Shown here: positions 7,810 through 15,935 of the stretch, in pieces
How the letters are laid out: the number at the start of each line of letters is the position of its first letter
How positions within the stretch are numbered: position 1 is the first letter of the stretch
DNA from: Actinotignum schaalii
Lineage (GTDB): Bacteria; Actinomycetota; Actinomycetes; Actinomycetales; Actinomycetaceae
Direction of reading: 5' to 3'
Assembly (NCBI RefSeq): GCF_028864145.1
Contig: NZ_JARBHJ010000021.1
Location: 1-43,703 of the forward strand
Length of the DNA stretch: 43,703 nt
Notes under the pieces: generated by a model
Told to the model about the DNA's origin: nothing
What the model saw: the letters and a program-made list of their open reading frames with translations, nothing else
Database searches by the model: none
Made by a program: the position numbers and the translations under genes

Positions 7810-9972
7810 TTAGCGCACGGTCGGCGTAGTTTTCTGAGCACCGGCCAGGGCATCATCGATATCTTCCTCGGAGGGCTCATGCACGAAAACGCGCATCGAA
7901 CGCCCGATCAGACTGGTGGTATCCCCGGAAGCGAAAATCAGCTGGGGATTCACCTCCGCCGCGGTATTAACCACCTCTGTCCATTCGCGGGCGTATTCGC
8001 CGCCGGGGATAGCGAACTCAACTTCGTCGTCGCCCGCATTGAACATGAGGAGGACATCATCATCAATAATTGGGTTGCCGCGCTCATCAGGTTCGCGGAT
8101 GCCAGCGCCGTTGAGGAAAACCATCAGGGCACGCGCGAAACCGGAATCCCAATCGGAATCTTCCATCTGGCTGGAATCGGGGCGGAACCATTCGATTTCC
8201 GGCAGGCAACCTTCGCATACAGGATTGAAACCGGAAACGAAACGCCGGCGCCGGAAGACCGGGTGGTTCTTGCGGAAAGCAATCGCTGCCCGCGTGAATT
8301 GCAAAATATCCATCTGGCGGTCATCGAGATCCCAATCCATCCAGGCGATCTCATTGTCCTGGCAGTAGGTGTTGTTATTACCGCCCTGGGTGCGCCCAAT
8401 TTCATCACCGTGGGAAATCATTGGCACGCCTTGAGAAAGTAGCAGGGTGGAGATGAAATTACGAATTTGGCGTTCGCGCAGATCGAGAATATCGGGATTG
8501 TCCGTGGGGCCTTCTTCCCCGCAATTCCAGGAGCGATTATTAGATTCTCCATCCGCGTTGTTCTCACCGTTGGCTTCATTGTGTTTCTCGTTATAGGAAA
8601 CTAGATCGCGCATGGTGAAACCATCGTGCGCGGTCACGAAATTAATGGAGGCGAAGGGGCGACGCCCGGAGGATTCATACAGGTCCGCGCTGCCCGTCAG
8701 GCGCGAGGCGAATTCCGGAAGGGCAGCGGGTTCCCCGCGCCAGAAATCACGCACGGTATCACGGTATTTGCCGTTCCATTCTGTCCACAGCGGGGGGAAT
8801 CCACCCACCTGGTAGCCACCTTCGCCCACATCCCAGGGTTCGGCAATGAGTTTGACCTGGGAAATGATGGGATCCTGCTGGATGATGTCAAAGAAGGAGG
8901 AGAGCTTATCCACTGCGTGAAGTTCCCGGGCCAGAGTGGAGGCTAAATCGAAACGGAAACCATCCACGTGCATCTCCGTCACCCAGTACCGCAGTGAATC
9001 CATAATCAGTTGGAGGGTGTGCGGGGAGGTCATATTCAGGGAGTTCCCGGTCCCGGTGGTATCGAAATAGTGCCGTGGGTCATCGGGAACTAGGCGGTAG
9101 TAGGACCGGTTATCGATACCTTTGAAAGATAGGGTGGGGCCCATGTGGTTCCCTTCCGCGGTGTGGTTGTAGACCACGTCAAGGATGACCTCAATATCGG
9201 CTTCGTGAAAAGCTTTGACCATGGCCTTAAACTCATCGACCTGCTCCCCGCGCGAGCGGGTGGCGTAGCCATCATGGGGCGCAAAGAAGCCGATGGTGTT
9301 ATAACCCCAGTAATTGCTCAGCCCTCGATCCTGGAGCGAGGTGTCATTGATAAATTGGTGCACCGGCATAAGCTCAATAGCTGTCACCCCCAGGGAAGTG
9401 AAGTAATCAAGAACGGGTGGGTGAGTGAGGCCCTGGTAGGTACCGCGTAATTCTTCGGGAACGTCCGGGTGGCGCTGGGTGAAGCCCTTCACGTGCGTTT
9501 CATAAATAATGGTCTCGTTATATTCGTGCTTGGGCGGGCGGTCATAACCCCAATCGAAATAGGGACTGATGACCACGGAGACCGGCACGTGGCCTAGCGA
9601 ATCCAAGGTGCACGGTTGCGAAGGGTCGTTGAAGTCGTAGGAAAAGACTTCCTGAGCATTGGTGATATTGCCTTCGATAGCTTTGGCGTAGGGATCCAGG
9701 AGGAACTTGGAAGGATCGCAACGCAGGCCCTGGGCCGGATCGTAGGGGCCGTGCACGCGGTATCCGTAACGCTGCCCGGGCCGAATCGAGGTGAGGTAAC
9801 AATGCCAGACATTGGCATCAACTTCCCGCAGTTCCACGCGGGTTTCCTTGTTGTTATCGTCAAGTAGGCAGAGTTCGATTTTCTCAGCCACGGAGGAGTA
9901 GATCGCGAAATTCGTGCCGGTGCCGTCGAAAGTAGCGCCCAGCGGATACGGGTGTCCAGGCCAAATTCTCAT
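7810..9972 (-). CDS. glgX: Glycogen debranching enzyme (isoamylase-type)
   Basis: GH13 debranching enzyme that hydrolyses alpha-1,6 branches of glycogen, releasing linear chains for TreY. About 720 residues. An N-terminal CBM48-like domain starts MRIWPGHPYPLGATFDGTGT. Catalytic parts visible are EVILDVVYNHTAEG, VDGFRFDLAS (nucleophile Asp), KLIAEPWDVGEGG (acid/base Glu) and INFVTAHDGFT. The family hallmark SHGDEIGRTQGGNNNTYCQD is present. Being first in an operon with treY and treZ, it fills the role called TreX elsewhere. The start at 9972 fits the family; an ATG five codons upstream (9987) is possible. No clear Shine-Dalgarno sequence is visible; GATACT lies five bases upstream of the chosen ATG, so a leaderless start is possible. 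Confidence 0.95.
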   Translation of the reverse strand: MRIWPGHPYPLGATFDGTGTNFAIYSSVAEKIELCLLDDNNKETRVELREVDANVWHCYLTSIRPGQRYGYRVHGPYDPAQGLRCDPSKFLLDPYAKAIEGNITNAQEVFSYDFNDPSQPCTLDSLGHVPVSVVISPYFDWGYDRPPKHEYNETIIYETHVKGFTQRHPDVPEELRGTYQGLTHPPVLDYFTSLGVTAIELMPVHQFINDTSLQDRGLSNYWGYNTIGFFAPHDGYATRSRGEQVDEFKAMVKAFHEADIEVILDVVYNHTAEGNHMGPTLSFKGIDNRSYYRLVPDDPRHYFDTTGTGNSLNMTSPHTLQLIMDSLRYWVTEMHVDGFRFDLASTLARELHAVDKLSSFFDIIQQDPIISQVKLIAEPWDVGEGGYQVGGFPPLWTEWNGKYRDTVRDFWRGEPAALPEFASRLTGSADLYESSGRRPFASINFVTAHDGFTMRDLVSYNEKHNEANGENNADGESNNRSWNCGEEGPTDNPDILDLRERQIRNFISTLLLSQGVPMISHGDEIGRTQGGNNNTYCQDNEIAWMDWDLDDRQMDILQFTRAAIAFRKNHPVFRRRRFVSGFNPVCEGCLPEIEWFRPDSSQMEDSDWDSGFARALMVFLNGAGIREPDERGNPIIDDDVLLMFNAGDDEVEFAIPGGEYAREWTEVVNTAAEVNPQLIFASGDTTSLIGRSMRVFVHEPSEEDIDDALAGAQKTTPTVR

Positions 9973-10024
9973 ACCTGAGTATCTCATATGAAAGTGGGAA
10001 TCTACTGAAAATCTAGCGAAACGG

Positions 10025-10096
10025 TGGGCGATACTGGGTTCGAACCAGTGACCTCTTCGGTGTGAACGAAGCGCTCTACCACTGAGCTAATCGCCC
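10025..10096 (-). tRNA. tRNA-Val (anticodon CAC)
   Basis: On the minus strand a full cloverleaf: acceptor GGGCGAT pairs with ATCGCCC, the anticodon stem CTTCG/CGAAG encloses loop TTCACAC with anticodon CAC, and the T arm has GGTTCGAACC. CCA is not encoded. It reads towards glgX and is separate from the rightward tRNA group. Confidence 0.95.
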
Positions 10097-10192
10097 GGGC
10101 GACCGTAACGGCCCGTGCATCACGCAAGCTTATAGGGGGTGGGCGGAGAAACTCAAATTTAACTAACGTGGTGTGCACCTCACTGTCCCGGT

Positions 10193-10222
10193 TTGACCGG
10201 GTGCGCGGAATGTCGCTATAGT
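10193..10222 (+). promoter_or_regulatory. Promoter of the tRNA-Gly/Cys/Val group
   Basis: TTGACC (10193-10198), an 18-base spacer, then TATAGT (10217-10222): close to the housekeeping sigma consensus. Predicted start is near 10229, about 80 bases before the first tRNA-Gly. Confidence 0.7.
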
Positions 10223-10308
10223 TTTTCGATGTCATCGACGTCGCCGCGGCGGTTCCCGCCACGGTATAGCCTGGCCGGCAGGTTTGGTTAGTGATTGTTG
10301 ATGGGCAT

Positions 10309-10381
10309 GCGGATGTAGCTCAGTTGGTAGAGCGCAACCTTGCCAAGGTTGAGGTCGCGGGTTCGAGCCCCGTCATCCGCT
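10309..10381 (+). tRNA. tRNA-Gly (anticodon GCC), copy 1
   Basis: Acceptor GCGGATG/CATCCGC, D arm with AGCTCAGTTGGTAGAGC, anticodon stem CAACC/GGTTG with loop TTGCCAA giving GCC, T arm GGGTTCGAGCCC. First gene of a rightward group and identical to the copy at 10661. Confidence 0.96.
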
Positions 10382-10439
10382 CGGATGTGAAGAAAGGCAA
10401 AGCGGCACACGTGCCCATACTCCTCTCACGTATCCAGAC

Positions 10440-10510
10440 GGTGGGTTGGCCGAGAGGCGAGGCAACGGCCTGCAAAGCCGTGTACACGGGTTCGAATCCC
10501 GTACCCACCT
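10440..10510 (+). tRNA. tRNA-Cys (anticodon GCA)
   Basis: Acceptor GGTGGGT/ACCCACC, anticodon stem ACGGC/GCCGT with loop CTGCAAA giving GCA, T arm GGGTTCGAATCCC. Lies between tRNA-Gly and tRNA-Val, as the common actinobacterial Gly-Cys-Val cluster. It is not duplicated. Confidence 0.95.
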
Positions 10511-10514
10511 CGCG

Positions 10515-10586
10515 GGGCGATTGGCGCAGCGGGAGCGCGCTTCCCTGACACGGAAGAGGTCACTGGTTCGATCCCAGTATCGCCCA
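10515..10586 (+). tRNA. tRNA-Val (anticodon GAC), copy 1
   Basis: Acceptor GGGCGAT/ATCGCCC, anticodon stem CTTCC/GGAAG with loop CTGACAC giving GAC, T arm TGGTTCGATCCCA. CCA follows directly (10587-10589) and may be encoded. Starts 4 bases after tRNA-Cys. Confidence 0.96.
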
Positions 10587-10610
10587 CCACTATTTCCTTG
10601 CAGCGCCATT

Positions 10611-10639
10611 TTGACCCGGCTCTCACGGTTGGGTAAGCT
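10611..10639 (+). promoter_or_regulatory. Promoter of the second tRNA Gly-Val pair
   Basis: TTGACC (10611-10616), a 17-base spacer and TAAGCT (10634-10639). It lies just upstream of the second tRNA-Gly, so the duplicated pair appears to be transcribed independently as well as by read-through. Confidence 0.6.
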
Positions 10640-10660
10640 AGTGGCTCGCTGTGAAACAGT

Positions 10661-10733
10661 GCGGATGTAGCTCAGTTGGTAGAGCGCAACCTTGCCAAGG
10701 TTGAGGTCGCGGGTTCGAGCCCCGTCATCCGCT
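10661..10733 (+). tRNA. tRNA-Gly (anticodon GCC), copy 2
   Basis: Identical over the whole gene to the copy at 10309, including the anticodon loop TTGCCAA. Followed after one base by tRNA-Val; the tRNA-Cys that separates the first copies is missing here. Confidence 0.96.
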
Positions 10734-10734
10734 C

Positions 10735-10806
10735 GGGCGATTGGCGCAGCGGGAGCGCGCTTCCCTGACACGGAAGAGGTCACTGGTTCGATCCCAGTAT
10801 CGCCCA
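10735..10806 (+). tRNA. tRNA-Val (anticodon GAC), copy 2
   Basis: Identical to the copy at 10515 with anticodon loop CTGACAC. The bases after the discriminator are CTA, so CCA is not encoded here, unlike after the first copy. No clear hairpin terminator follows. Confidence 0.96.
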
Positions 10807-11051
10807 CTATATTTATTCACCGGGTTATCTAGACAAAATGGTTGCTAATGACGGCGTACCGTTCTTGGATCCTGCCCGGAACTGCCGTGAACTGTGTCCT
10901 GGAAACAAAGCGTGCGGGAGAGCGCCGTTTCAGGGCGGTTTCGTGTCCCTTACGCACACTCTGTGAGGGGTGATGTCCCGAACTTACACTCTGCCTCGCC
11001 GGACCGCTCGGTTGCCCCGCAGATCTGGAGTACCGCGCCGGCGAGGAAGGT

Positions 11052-11234
11052 ATGTTTTTCCGGGATGTACTTCGCATGTACGACAAACGCAGTACAGCTC
11101 TGAAAACACATACCACCCCTGCAGATGCCGGTGTGACTATTGAAGCTTGTGAGGCCCATGAGGTTCTCGAGGGAAGCCGCGGGATCCACCCGAAATCAAA
11201 GCGCAACGGCAACTACGTTAAGAAATTGTTTTGA
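11052..11234 (+). CDS. Possible small protein or gene remnant (60 residues), unrecognised
   Basis: The frame begins MFFRDVLRMYDKRSTALK and ends HPKSKRNGNYVKKLF. It has a balanced, soluble, basic composition with no membrane segment. No clear Shine-Dalgarno site precedes the ATG. I do not recognise a family. It could be the tail of a decayed larger gene, such as a transposase, or a chance frame. Listed because it is the most protein-like frame in an otherwise empty stretch. Confidence 0.2.
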   Translation: MFFRDVLRMYDKRSTALKTHTTPADAGVTIEACEAHEVLEGSRGIHPKSKRNGNYVKKLF

Positions 11235-11507
11235 TGTCGTGGAGTTGCATCATGTGGGGCCCGTTGTCGTCAGGTTGCTTTTTATTGGTGCCACCGCTCA
11301 TATCATCCACGCTTGTCCATGTCGAGCGGGTGATCGCTACAGAGCCGGGTAACAGAATAGACAGGGAAGTAAATGACCAAAGTCCCGGGTGGCCGCCTCA
11401 AGCTGGAAGCAATCATGCCATGAGCGTAAAAGCGCGCAACCACGCGGGAAAATGGCGTCGTCGTGCGGAAAAAGCGGGTGAAAAAAGTGCCGCGCGCGGC
11501 GGTGTGT

Positions 11508-11556
11508 TAGGTCTTCCTGACTATATTTTCCGCTATAGAGCGGGTAGACCTATATA
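11508..11556 (+). promoter_or_regulatory. dps upstream region: nested inverted repeats and TATA-like -10 elements
   Basis: TAGGTCT (11508-11514) and AGACCTA (11546-11552) form an exact 7-bp inverted repeat. Between them CCGCT-ATAG-AGCGG (11530-11543) is a second exact inverted repeat. TATATT (11523), TATAGA (11534) and TATATA (11551) are possible -10 boxes inside the same span. The arrangement suggests a promoter covered by a dimeric regulator, as expected for an iron or oxidative-stress gene. No match to a named regulator site is claimed. Confidence 0.45.
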
Positions 11557-11577
11557 CGTAAACGAAAGGATGGATCA

Positions 11578-12024
11578 ATGGCCGAAAAAGTTGTTATCGA
11601 TGCTCTTCAGCGCACGCTGACCGATCTTATTGACCTCTCCCTGCAGGCTAAGCAGTACCACTGGAATATTCAGGGTGCGCGTTTCCGTGCTCTGCACCTT
11701 GCTCTTGATGAAGTCGTATCCGTCACCCGCACTGACCTTGATGAGGTTGCCGAACGTATCGCAACCATCGGTGGTTTCCCGGATGGCCGGGCCGTGACCG
11801 TGGCCAAGGAAAGCGGTCTCGATGATGCGGGTACCGGTCCCTTCAATGTGGACGATGTTTATACCGTGATGGCAGAAAAGCTCTACGGAGCGTCCCGGCG
11901 TATTCAGAATGACCTGTCCAAGGTGGACGAAGCCGATCCGCTCAGCGGTGACCTACTCATCGGGGTCGCTCGCAACCTGGAGCTGCAGGGCTGGTTCATG
12001 AAGGCCTCCGCGGTCGAAAACTAA
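11578..12024 (+). CDS. dps: Dps-family ferritin-like DNA-binding/iron-storage protein
   Basis: A 148-residue protein of the Dps family, which forms 12-subunit cages that oxidise and store iron and protect DNA in starvation or peroxide stress. The intersubunit ferroxidase residues are all present with the spacing of E. coli Dps: His28, His40, Asp44, Asp55 and Glu59, within KQYHWNIQGARFRALHLALD and the following helix. There is no long basic N-terminal tail, so DNA binding is not assured. An AAAGGA ribosome binding site lies 9 bases upstream of the ATG. Monocistronic: a hairpin follows the stop, and upstream is a palindromic promoter region. Confidence 0.95.
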   Translation: MAEKVVIDALQRTLTDLIDLSLQAKQYHWNIQGARFRALHLALDEVVSVTRTDLDEVAERIATIGGFPDGRAVTVAKESGLDDAGTGPFNVDDVYTVMAEKLYGASRRIQNDLSKVDEADPLSGDLLIGVARNLELQGWFMKASAVEN

Positions 12025-12068
12025 GTCACCTGCGTCATACTGACGCTCACATTTGTGACTCTGAGCGA

Positions 12069-12105
12069 AGGGGACCATCCCACTGATATGTGGGGTGTGT
12101 CCCCT
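12069..12105 (+). terminator. Hairpin terminator after dps
   Basis: AGGGGAC and CCCAC at 12069-12083 pair with GTGGG and GTCCCCT up to 12105, with a small internal loop and a short apical loop. The tail (CCGTTGTGTTTATAA) is only moderately T-rich. Confidence 0.55.
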
Positions 12106-12286
12106 CCGTTGTGTTTATAACGGGTGCGTGAGCGTCCCAGCACTCTACCCGCGGTATGCGTGAGCTGTATCCCCTTCCGGGCCCCGGTGGTGATGCCCCG
12201 CGGGCGTGGCCGGAGTGAAACAGGTATCCTGGTGGGCGGGCATCCCCGGTCTGGATGCCGTGAAAAATAGAACTAAGGAGAAAACT

Positions 12287-14266
12287 ATGCCCGCACGTCT
12301 ATCCGTGGACGGCACCCTCGTCACCCTTGACGAACCGTGCCCGGGAACCGCCTATTTCGCCGCGGATCGCGCGATTATCGCCCTGAAAGTCAACGGGGAA
12401 CTCAAGGATTTGGCCACGGATTTGACCACGCTGGACGGCGCCGAAGTGGAACCGGTGCGCATTGATTCCCCGGACGGGCTCAATATTCTCCGCCATTCCG
12501 CCACCCACGTGCTGGCCCAGGCTGTCCAGCAGATCTACCCGGATGCCAATCTGGGTATCGGTCCTTTTATTGAGGATGGCTTCTACTACGATTTCGGCAA
12601 TATTGACCCGGTTACTCCGGAGATGCTGAAAGAACTCGAAAAGCGCATGAAGCGCATCGTTAAGGAAAATCAGCGTTTCGTGCGGCGCGAAGTCACCGAA
12701 GAAGAGGCGCGCCAGGAAGAAGCCTCCCAGCCCTATAAACTTGAGCTCATCACCACCAAGGGTCACGATGCGGATGGCGCCAGCGTAGAAGTGGGCCATG
12801 GCGGGCTCACCATGTACGACAATGTCAATCGCCACGGCGATGTGGTGTGGACCGATCTATGCCGCGGGCCCCACCTGCCTTCCACCAAGTTTATCGGCAA
12901 TGGTTTTGCGCTCACCCGCGCTTCGGCCGCCTACTGGAAGGGGGATCAGAATAACGATCATCTCCAGCGCATCTACGGCACCGCGTGGCCGAGTAAAGAA
13001 GAACTGGATGCCTACCAGACCCGTATTGCGGAAGCCCAACGCCGGGACCACCGCCGGCTGGGAACCGAATTAGATCTTTTCTCCTTCCCCGATGAAATTG
13101 GCTCCGGGCTCCCGGTCTTCCACCCCAAGGGCGGCATTATCCGCATGGAAATGGAAAACTATTCTCGCCAGCGCCATATCGAAGCCGGTTACGATTTCGT
13201 CAATACTCCGCATATCACCAAAGGCCAGCTCTTCCAGACCTCCGGGCATCTGTCCTGGTACAAGGATGGTATGTTCCCGGCCATGCGGGTGGATGAGGAT
13301 CAGGATTACTACCTCAAGCCGATGAACTGCCCCATGCACTCCCTTATTTATAAGGCGCGGGGGCGTTCCTACCGCGATCTCCCGCTGCGGCTCTTCGAAT
13401 TCGGAACGGTGTATCGTTACGAAAAGTCCGGCGTTATCCACGGTCTCACCCGCGCCCGCGGTTTCACCCAGGACGATGCCCATATTTACACCACCCGCGA
13501 GCAGATGCGCGAGGAGCTCTCCTCACTGCTCACCTTTGTGCTGTCCCTCCTCAAGGACTACGGTCTCAACGATTTCTACCTGGAGCTATCCACGAAGGAC
13601 CCCAAGAAGTTCATCGGGGATGACGACCTCTGGGAAGAAGCCACCCGCACCCTGGAAGAAGTGGCGCTATCCTCCGGTCTCGAGCTGGTGCCCGATCCGG
13701 AAGGAGCGGCCTTCTACGGCCCCAAGATTTCGGTGCAGGCACGTGATGCCATCGGACGTACCTGGCAGATGTCCACGATCCAGCTTGACTTCAACCTCCC
13801 GGAGCGTTTCGGCCTGGAATACACCGCGCCGGACGGCTCTCGCCAGCGCCCGGTCATGATCCACCGGGCCCTCTTCGGTTCCATCGAACGCTTCCTGGGT
13901 GTGTTGGTCGAGCACTACGCCGGGGCTTTTCCCGCCTGGCTCGCTCCCGTGCAGGTGCGCCTGGTGCCGGTGGCCGAAACCTTCAACGACTACTGCGAAG
14001 ATATCGCCCGGCGCCTGCGTGAACAGCATATTCGCGCCGAAGTTGATACGTCCGATGATCGCTTCGGCAAGAAGATTCGGAACGCCGCGAAGGAGAAGAT
14101 CCCCTTCACCCTCATTGCCGGTGGGGACGACGTCGATGCCGGTGCCGTGTCCTTCCGTTTCCGCGACGGCGAGCAGCATAACGGGGTTGCTATTGACGAA
14201 GCGATCGCGCATATCGTGGATGTGGTACGACGGCGCGCTAATGAGCCGGAAGCGGAGAAGTTCTAA
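12287..14266 (+). CDS. thrS: Threonyl-tRNA synthetase
   Basis: Class II synthetase charging tRNA-Thr, 659 residues. An N-terminal TGS domain is followed by the editing domain with HSATH (about residue 72) and DLCRGPH, whose two His, Cys and His act in clearing Ser-tRNA-Thr. The catalytic core has motif 2 in [13 protein letters not shown], the zinc-binding Cys in MNCPMH and motif 3 in [11 protein letters not shown]; an anticodon-binding domain ends the protein. The ATG at 12287 has AAGGAG at 12275-12280. An in-frame ATG at 12206 lacks such a site and adds non-homologous residues. The stop overlaps the next gene by one base. I found no T-box element in the leader. Confidence 0.98.
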   Translation: MPARLSVDGTLVTLDEPCPGTAYFAADRAIIALKVNGELKDLATDLTTLDGAEVEPVRIDSPDGLNILRHSATHVLAQAVQQIYPDANLGIGPFIEDGFYYDFGNIDPVTPEMLKELEKRMKRIVKENQRFVRREVTEEEARQEEASQPYKLELITTKGHDADGASVEVGHGGLTMYDNVNRHGDVVWTDLCRGPHLPSTKFIGNGFALTRASAAYWKGDQNNDHLQRIYGTAWPSKEELDAYQTRIAEAQRRDHRRLGTELDLFSFPDEIGSGLPVFHPKGGIIRMEMENYSRQRHIEAGYDFVNTPHITKGQLFQTSGHLSWYKDGMFPAMRVDEDQDYYLKPMNCPMHSLIYKARGRSYRDLPLRLFEFGTVYRYEKSGVIHGLTRARGFTQDDAHIYTTREQMREELSSLLTFVLSLLKDYGLNDFYLELSTKDPKKFIGDDDLWEEATRTLEEVALSSGLELVPDPEGAAFYGPKISVQARDAIGRTWQMSTIQLDFNLPERFGLEYTAPDGSRQRPVMIHRALFGSIERFLGVLVEHYAGAFPAWLAPVQVRLVPVAETFNDYCEDIARRLREQHIRAEVDTSDDRFGKKIRNAAKEKIPFTLIAGGDDVDAGAVSFRFRDGEQHNGVAIDEAIAHIVDVVRRRANEPEAEKF

Positions 14267-14931
14267 TGCTCTCCCGGAGCGGGCGGCCTCTGGCCCAGGC
14301 AATTTTCGGTCCCATTGCGCGCCTGTGCGTGCGCGCGGGGATCAGCGCCGACGCGGTGACGATCACCGGAACCGTGGCGGTGGTGGCCTGCGCGCTCATC
14401 CTCTATCCCCTCGGGCACCCCGTGTGGGCCTCCTGGATTATCGGTATCACCGTGATTTTCGACAGTCTTGACGGCCAAATTGCGAGGTTGACCGGAACCG
14501 CGTCCCGCTGGGGTGCCTTCCTGGACTCCACCCTGGACCGCCTGGCAGATTCCGCGATATTCTGCGGTATTCTCCTGTGGATCACGCGTTGGAGCATCGG
14601 GGCGACGGCCGGGCTCACCGACTGGCTGGCTCTGGCCTGCCTGGCGGCCCTCCCGGCCGCGCTGTGCACCTCCTACGCGCGCGCCCGCGCCGAAGCAGTG
14701 GGATTCACCGCGAATGTGGGGATCAGTGAACGCGCGGACCGGCTGGTTATCGTGCTGCTCGGGGCGCTGATTACCGGCTACGGGGCCAGTGCATGGGTGC
14801 TGCTGGTGGCTCTCGGTTATCTCGCGGTAGCCGGGTGGATCACGGTGGCCCAGCGCATGGTAACGGTCTACCGGCAGTCCCGCGCGGAGCACGGTGCTGG
14901 TGAGCGGGTCGGCCAGGGGAGCGGCCAGTGA
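14266..14931 (+). CDS. pgsA: CDP-alcohol phosphatidyltransferase, probable phosphatidylinositol phosphate synthase
   Basis: Membrane enzyme of 221 residues with several hydrophobic segments. The CDP-alcohol phosphatidyltransferase signature D-x2-DG-x2-AR-x8-G-x3-D-x3-D is complete: Asp66, Asp69, Gly70, Ala73, Arg74, Gly83, Asp87, Asp91. In actinobacteria the enzyme at this locus (PgsA1 in M. tuberculosis) joins CDP-diacylglycerol and inositol 1-phosphate to make phosphatidylinositol phosphate. The neighbouring acyltransferase and pimA genes support that substrate over glycerol phosphate. Overlaps thrS by one base (TAATG) and the next gene by 4 bases. The C-terminal 20 residues are hydrophilic and probably cytosolic. 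Confidence 0.92.
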   Translation: MLSRSGRPLAQAIFGPIARLCVRAGISADAVTITGTVAVVACALILYPLGHPVWASWIIGITVIFDSLDGQIARLTGTASRWGAFLDSTLDRLADSAIFCGILLWITRWSIGATAGLTDWLALACLAALPAALCTSYARARAEAVGFTANVGISERADRLVIVLLGALITGYGASAWVLLVALGYLAVAGWITVAQRMVTVYRQSRAEHGAGERVGQGSGQ

Positions 14932-15935
14932 ATCTCGGCAATCTTCTTTTCCGTGCCACCGGGGCGGTGGCCCGGCTCCCCGAACCGGTGGGCCGCGGTC
15001 TCTTTGCCGCGGTCGGGACGGTCGCCGGAGCTCTGCCGCTGCGCGGAGCCCAGCAATTGCGCCGCAACCTCGCGCGGATACGCCCAGATGTGCGCGGCAG
15101 GGATGCCCGCCGGCTCAATCGCGCCGCCATGCGTTCCTATATGCGCTACTATTACGAAGCCCTGCGGCTGGGAAATTGGGAAGCCGACGACTTAGCGGCG
15201 CGGGTCATCGAGGACGGTCTCGATTCCGCTCGCGCGGAATTTGCCCGCGGCCATGCCCTCATCGGGGCGCTCATGCACATGGGCAATTGGGATATGGCCG
15301 GGGCGTGGTCGCGCTATTTCCTCGCACCTGTGCACACCCTGGTAGAAAAATTAGAACCCGCCGAGGTTTTCGAGCGCTTCGTGCGCCTGCGTGAAAATAT
15401 TGGGATGGTTATCTATCCCGTGGTCAAAGGCGGTGGGGCGATTCACCGTCTCGCGGAGGATACCCGCCAGGCACCCATTCTCGCCCCGGTTCTGGCTGAT
15501 CGTGATCTCACCGCCTCCGGTGTGGAAGTGGAATTCTTTGGGGAGAGTATGCTCGCCGCTGCCGGACCGGCGATCCTTGCCATAGATACCGGCTGCGCCG
15601 TCGTTCCTATTTTCTCCTACTACGTGAAAAGGGAACGTACCCGGGAAGTGCCCACCCGATGGCGGATGGTGTTGCGCAGCGGCGCACCCATCCGCGCGCG
15701 AGTGGACGCCGCGGCTTCCCCGCGCGAACGCCACGCAGAAATCGAGCGAATCACCCAGGAATGGATCACAGCTTTTGAAGGCGTGCTGGCTGAGCACCCT
15801 GAGGACTGGCATATGCTCCAGCCTGTTTTTGTCGCCGATTTGGACGGTGAACGCTATCGCACCAACCGTGAGAAAGCCGCCCGGGAACTTGCGTGCCGCC
15901 AAGCAGAGTACGACGCGAAGGAAGGAACGCCGTGA
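14928..15935 (+). CDS. Phosphatidylinositol mannoside acyltransferase (PatA/HtrB-like)
   Basis: A 335-residue member of the LpxL/HtrB lysophospholipid acyltransferase superfamily. The catalytic H-x4-D motif is HMGNWD (His117, Asp122), and the substrate-binding stretch VVKGGGAIHRLAED follows near residue 165. In mycobacteria the protein encoded here (Rv2611c, PatA) acylates the mannose of PIM1 or PIM2 at the inner leaflet of the plasma membrane. The GTG start overlaps the pgsA stop as GTGA. Position between pgsA and pimA makes the PIM role likely rather than a lipid A role, as Gram-positives have no lipid A. Its N-terminus is only weakly hydrophobic, so it is probably membrane-associated peripherally. 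Confidence 0.92.
   Translation: MNLGNLLFRATGAVARLPEPVGRGLFAAVGTVAGALPLRGAQQLRRNLARIRPDVRGRDARRLNRAAMRSYMRYYYEALRLGNWEADDLAARVIEDGLDSARAEFARGHALIGALMHMGNWDMAGAWSRYFLAPVHTLVEKLEPAEVFERFVRLRENIGMVIYPVVKGGGAIHRLAEDTRQAPILAPVLADRDLTASGVEVEFFGESMLAAAGPAILAIDTGCAVVPIFSYYVKRERTREVPTRWRMVLRSGAPIRARVDAAASPRERHAEIERITQEWITAFEGVLAEHPEDWHMLQPVFVADLDGERYRTNREKAARELACRQAEYDAKEGTP

Larger units (their letters stand above)
10807..11577. other. Intergenic region of about 770 bp without a convincing gene
   Basis: Between the tRNA group and dps no frame has recognisable homology or a good ribosome binding site. The best small candidate is 11052-11234 on the plus strand (60 codons, listed separately). A 127-codon minus-strand frame at 10829-11212 is Ser/Arg-rich and looks like chance. 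The last 70 bases hold the dps promoter region. The stretch is slightly lower in GC than the neighbouring genes and may carry decayed gene remnants. Confidence 0.6.

Noticed and set aside
10002-10548. Short frames running across the tRNA genes
   Set aside because: They read through tRNA sequence and have no ribosome binding sites.
10965-10995. Sequence around TGATGTCCCGAACTTACAC that looks like the end of an insertion sequence
   Set aside because: No matching opposite repeat, target duplication or transposase could be found by eye.
10829-11212. 127-codon minus-strand frame between tRNAs and dps
   Set aside because: Ser/Arg-rich, no recognisable motif, no ribosome binding site; likely chance.
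12121-12286. Possible T-box riboswitch before thrS
   Set aside because: No specifier hairpin or T-box consensus (AGGGTGGNACCGCG-like) and no terminator/antiterminator pair are visible.
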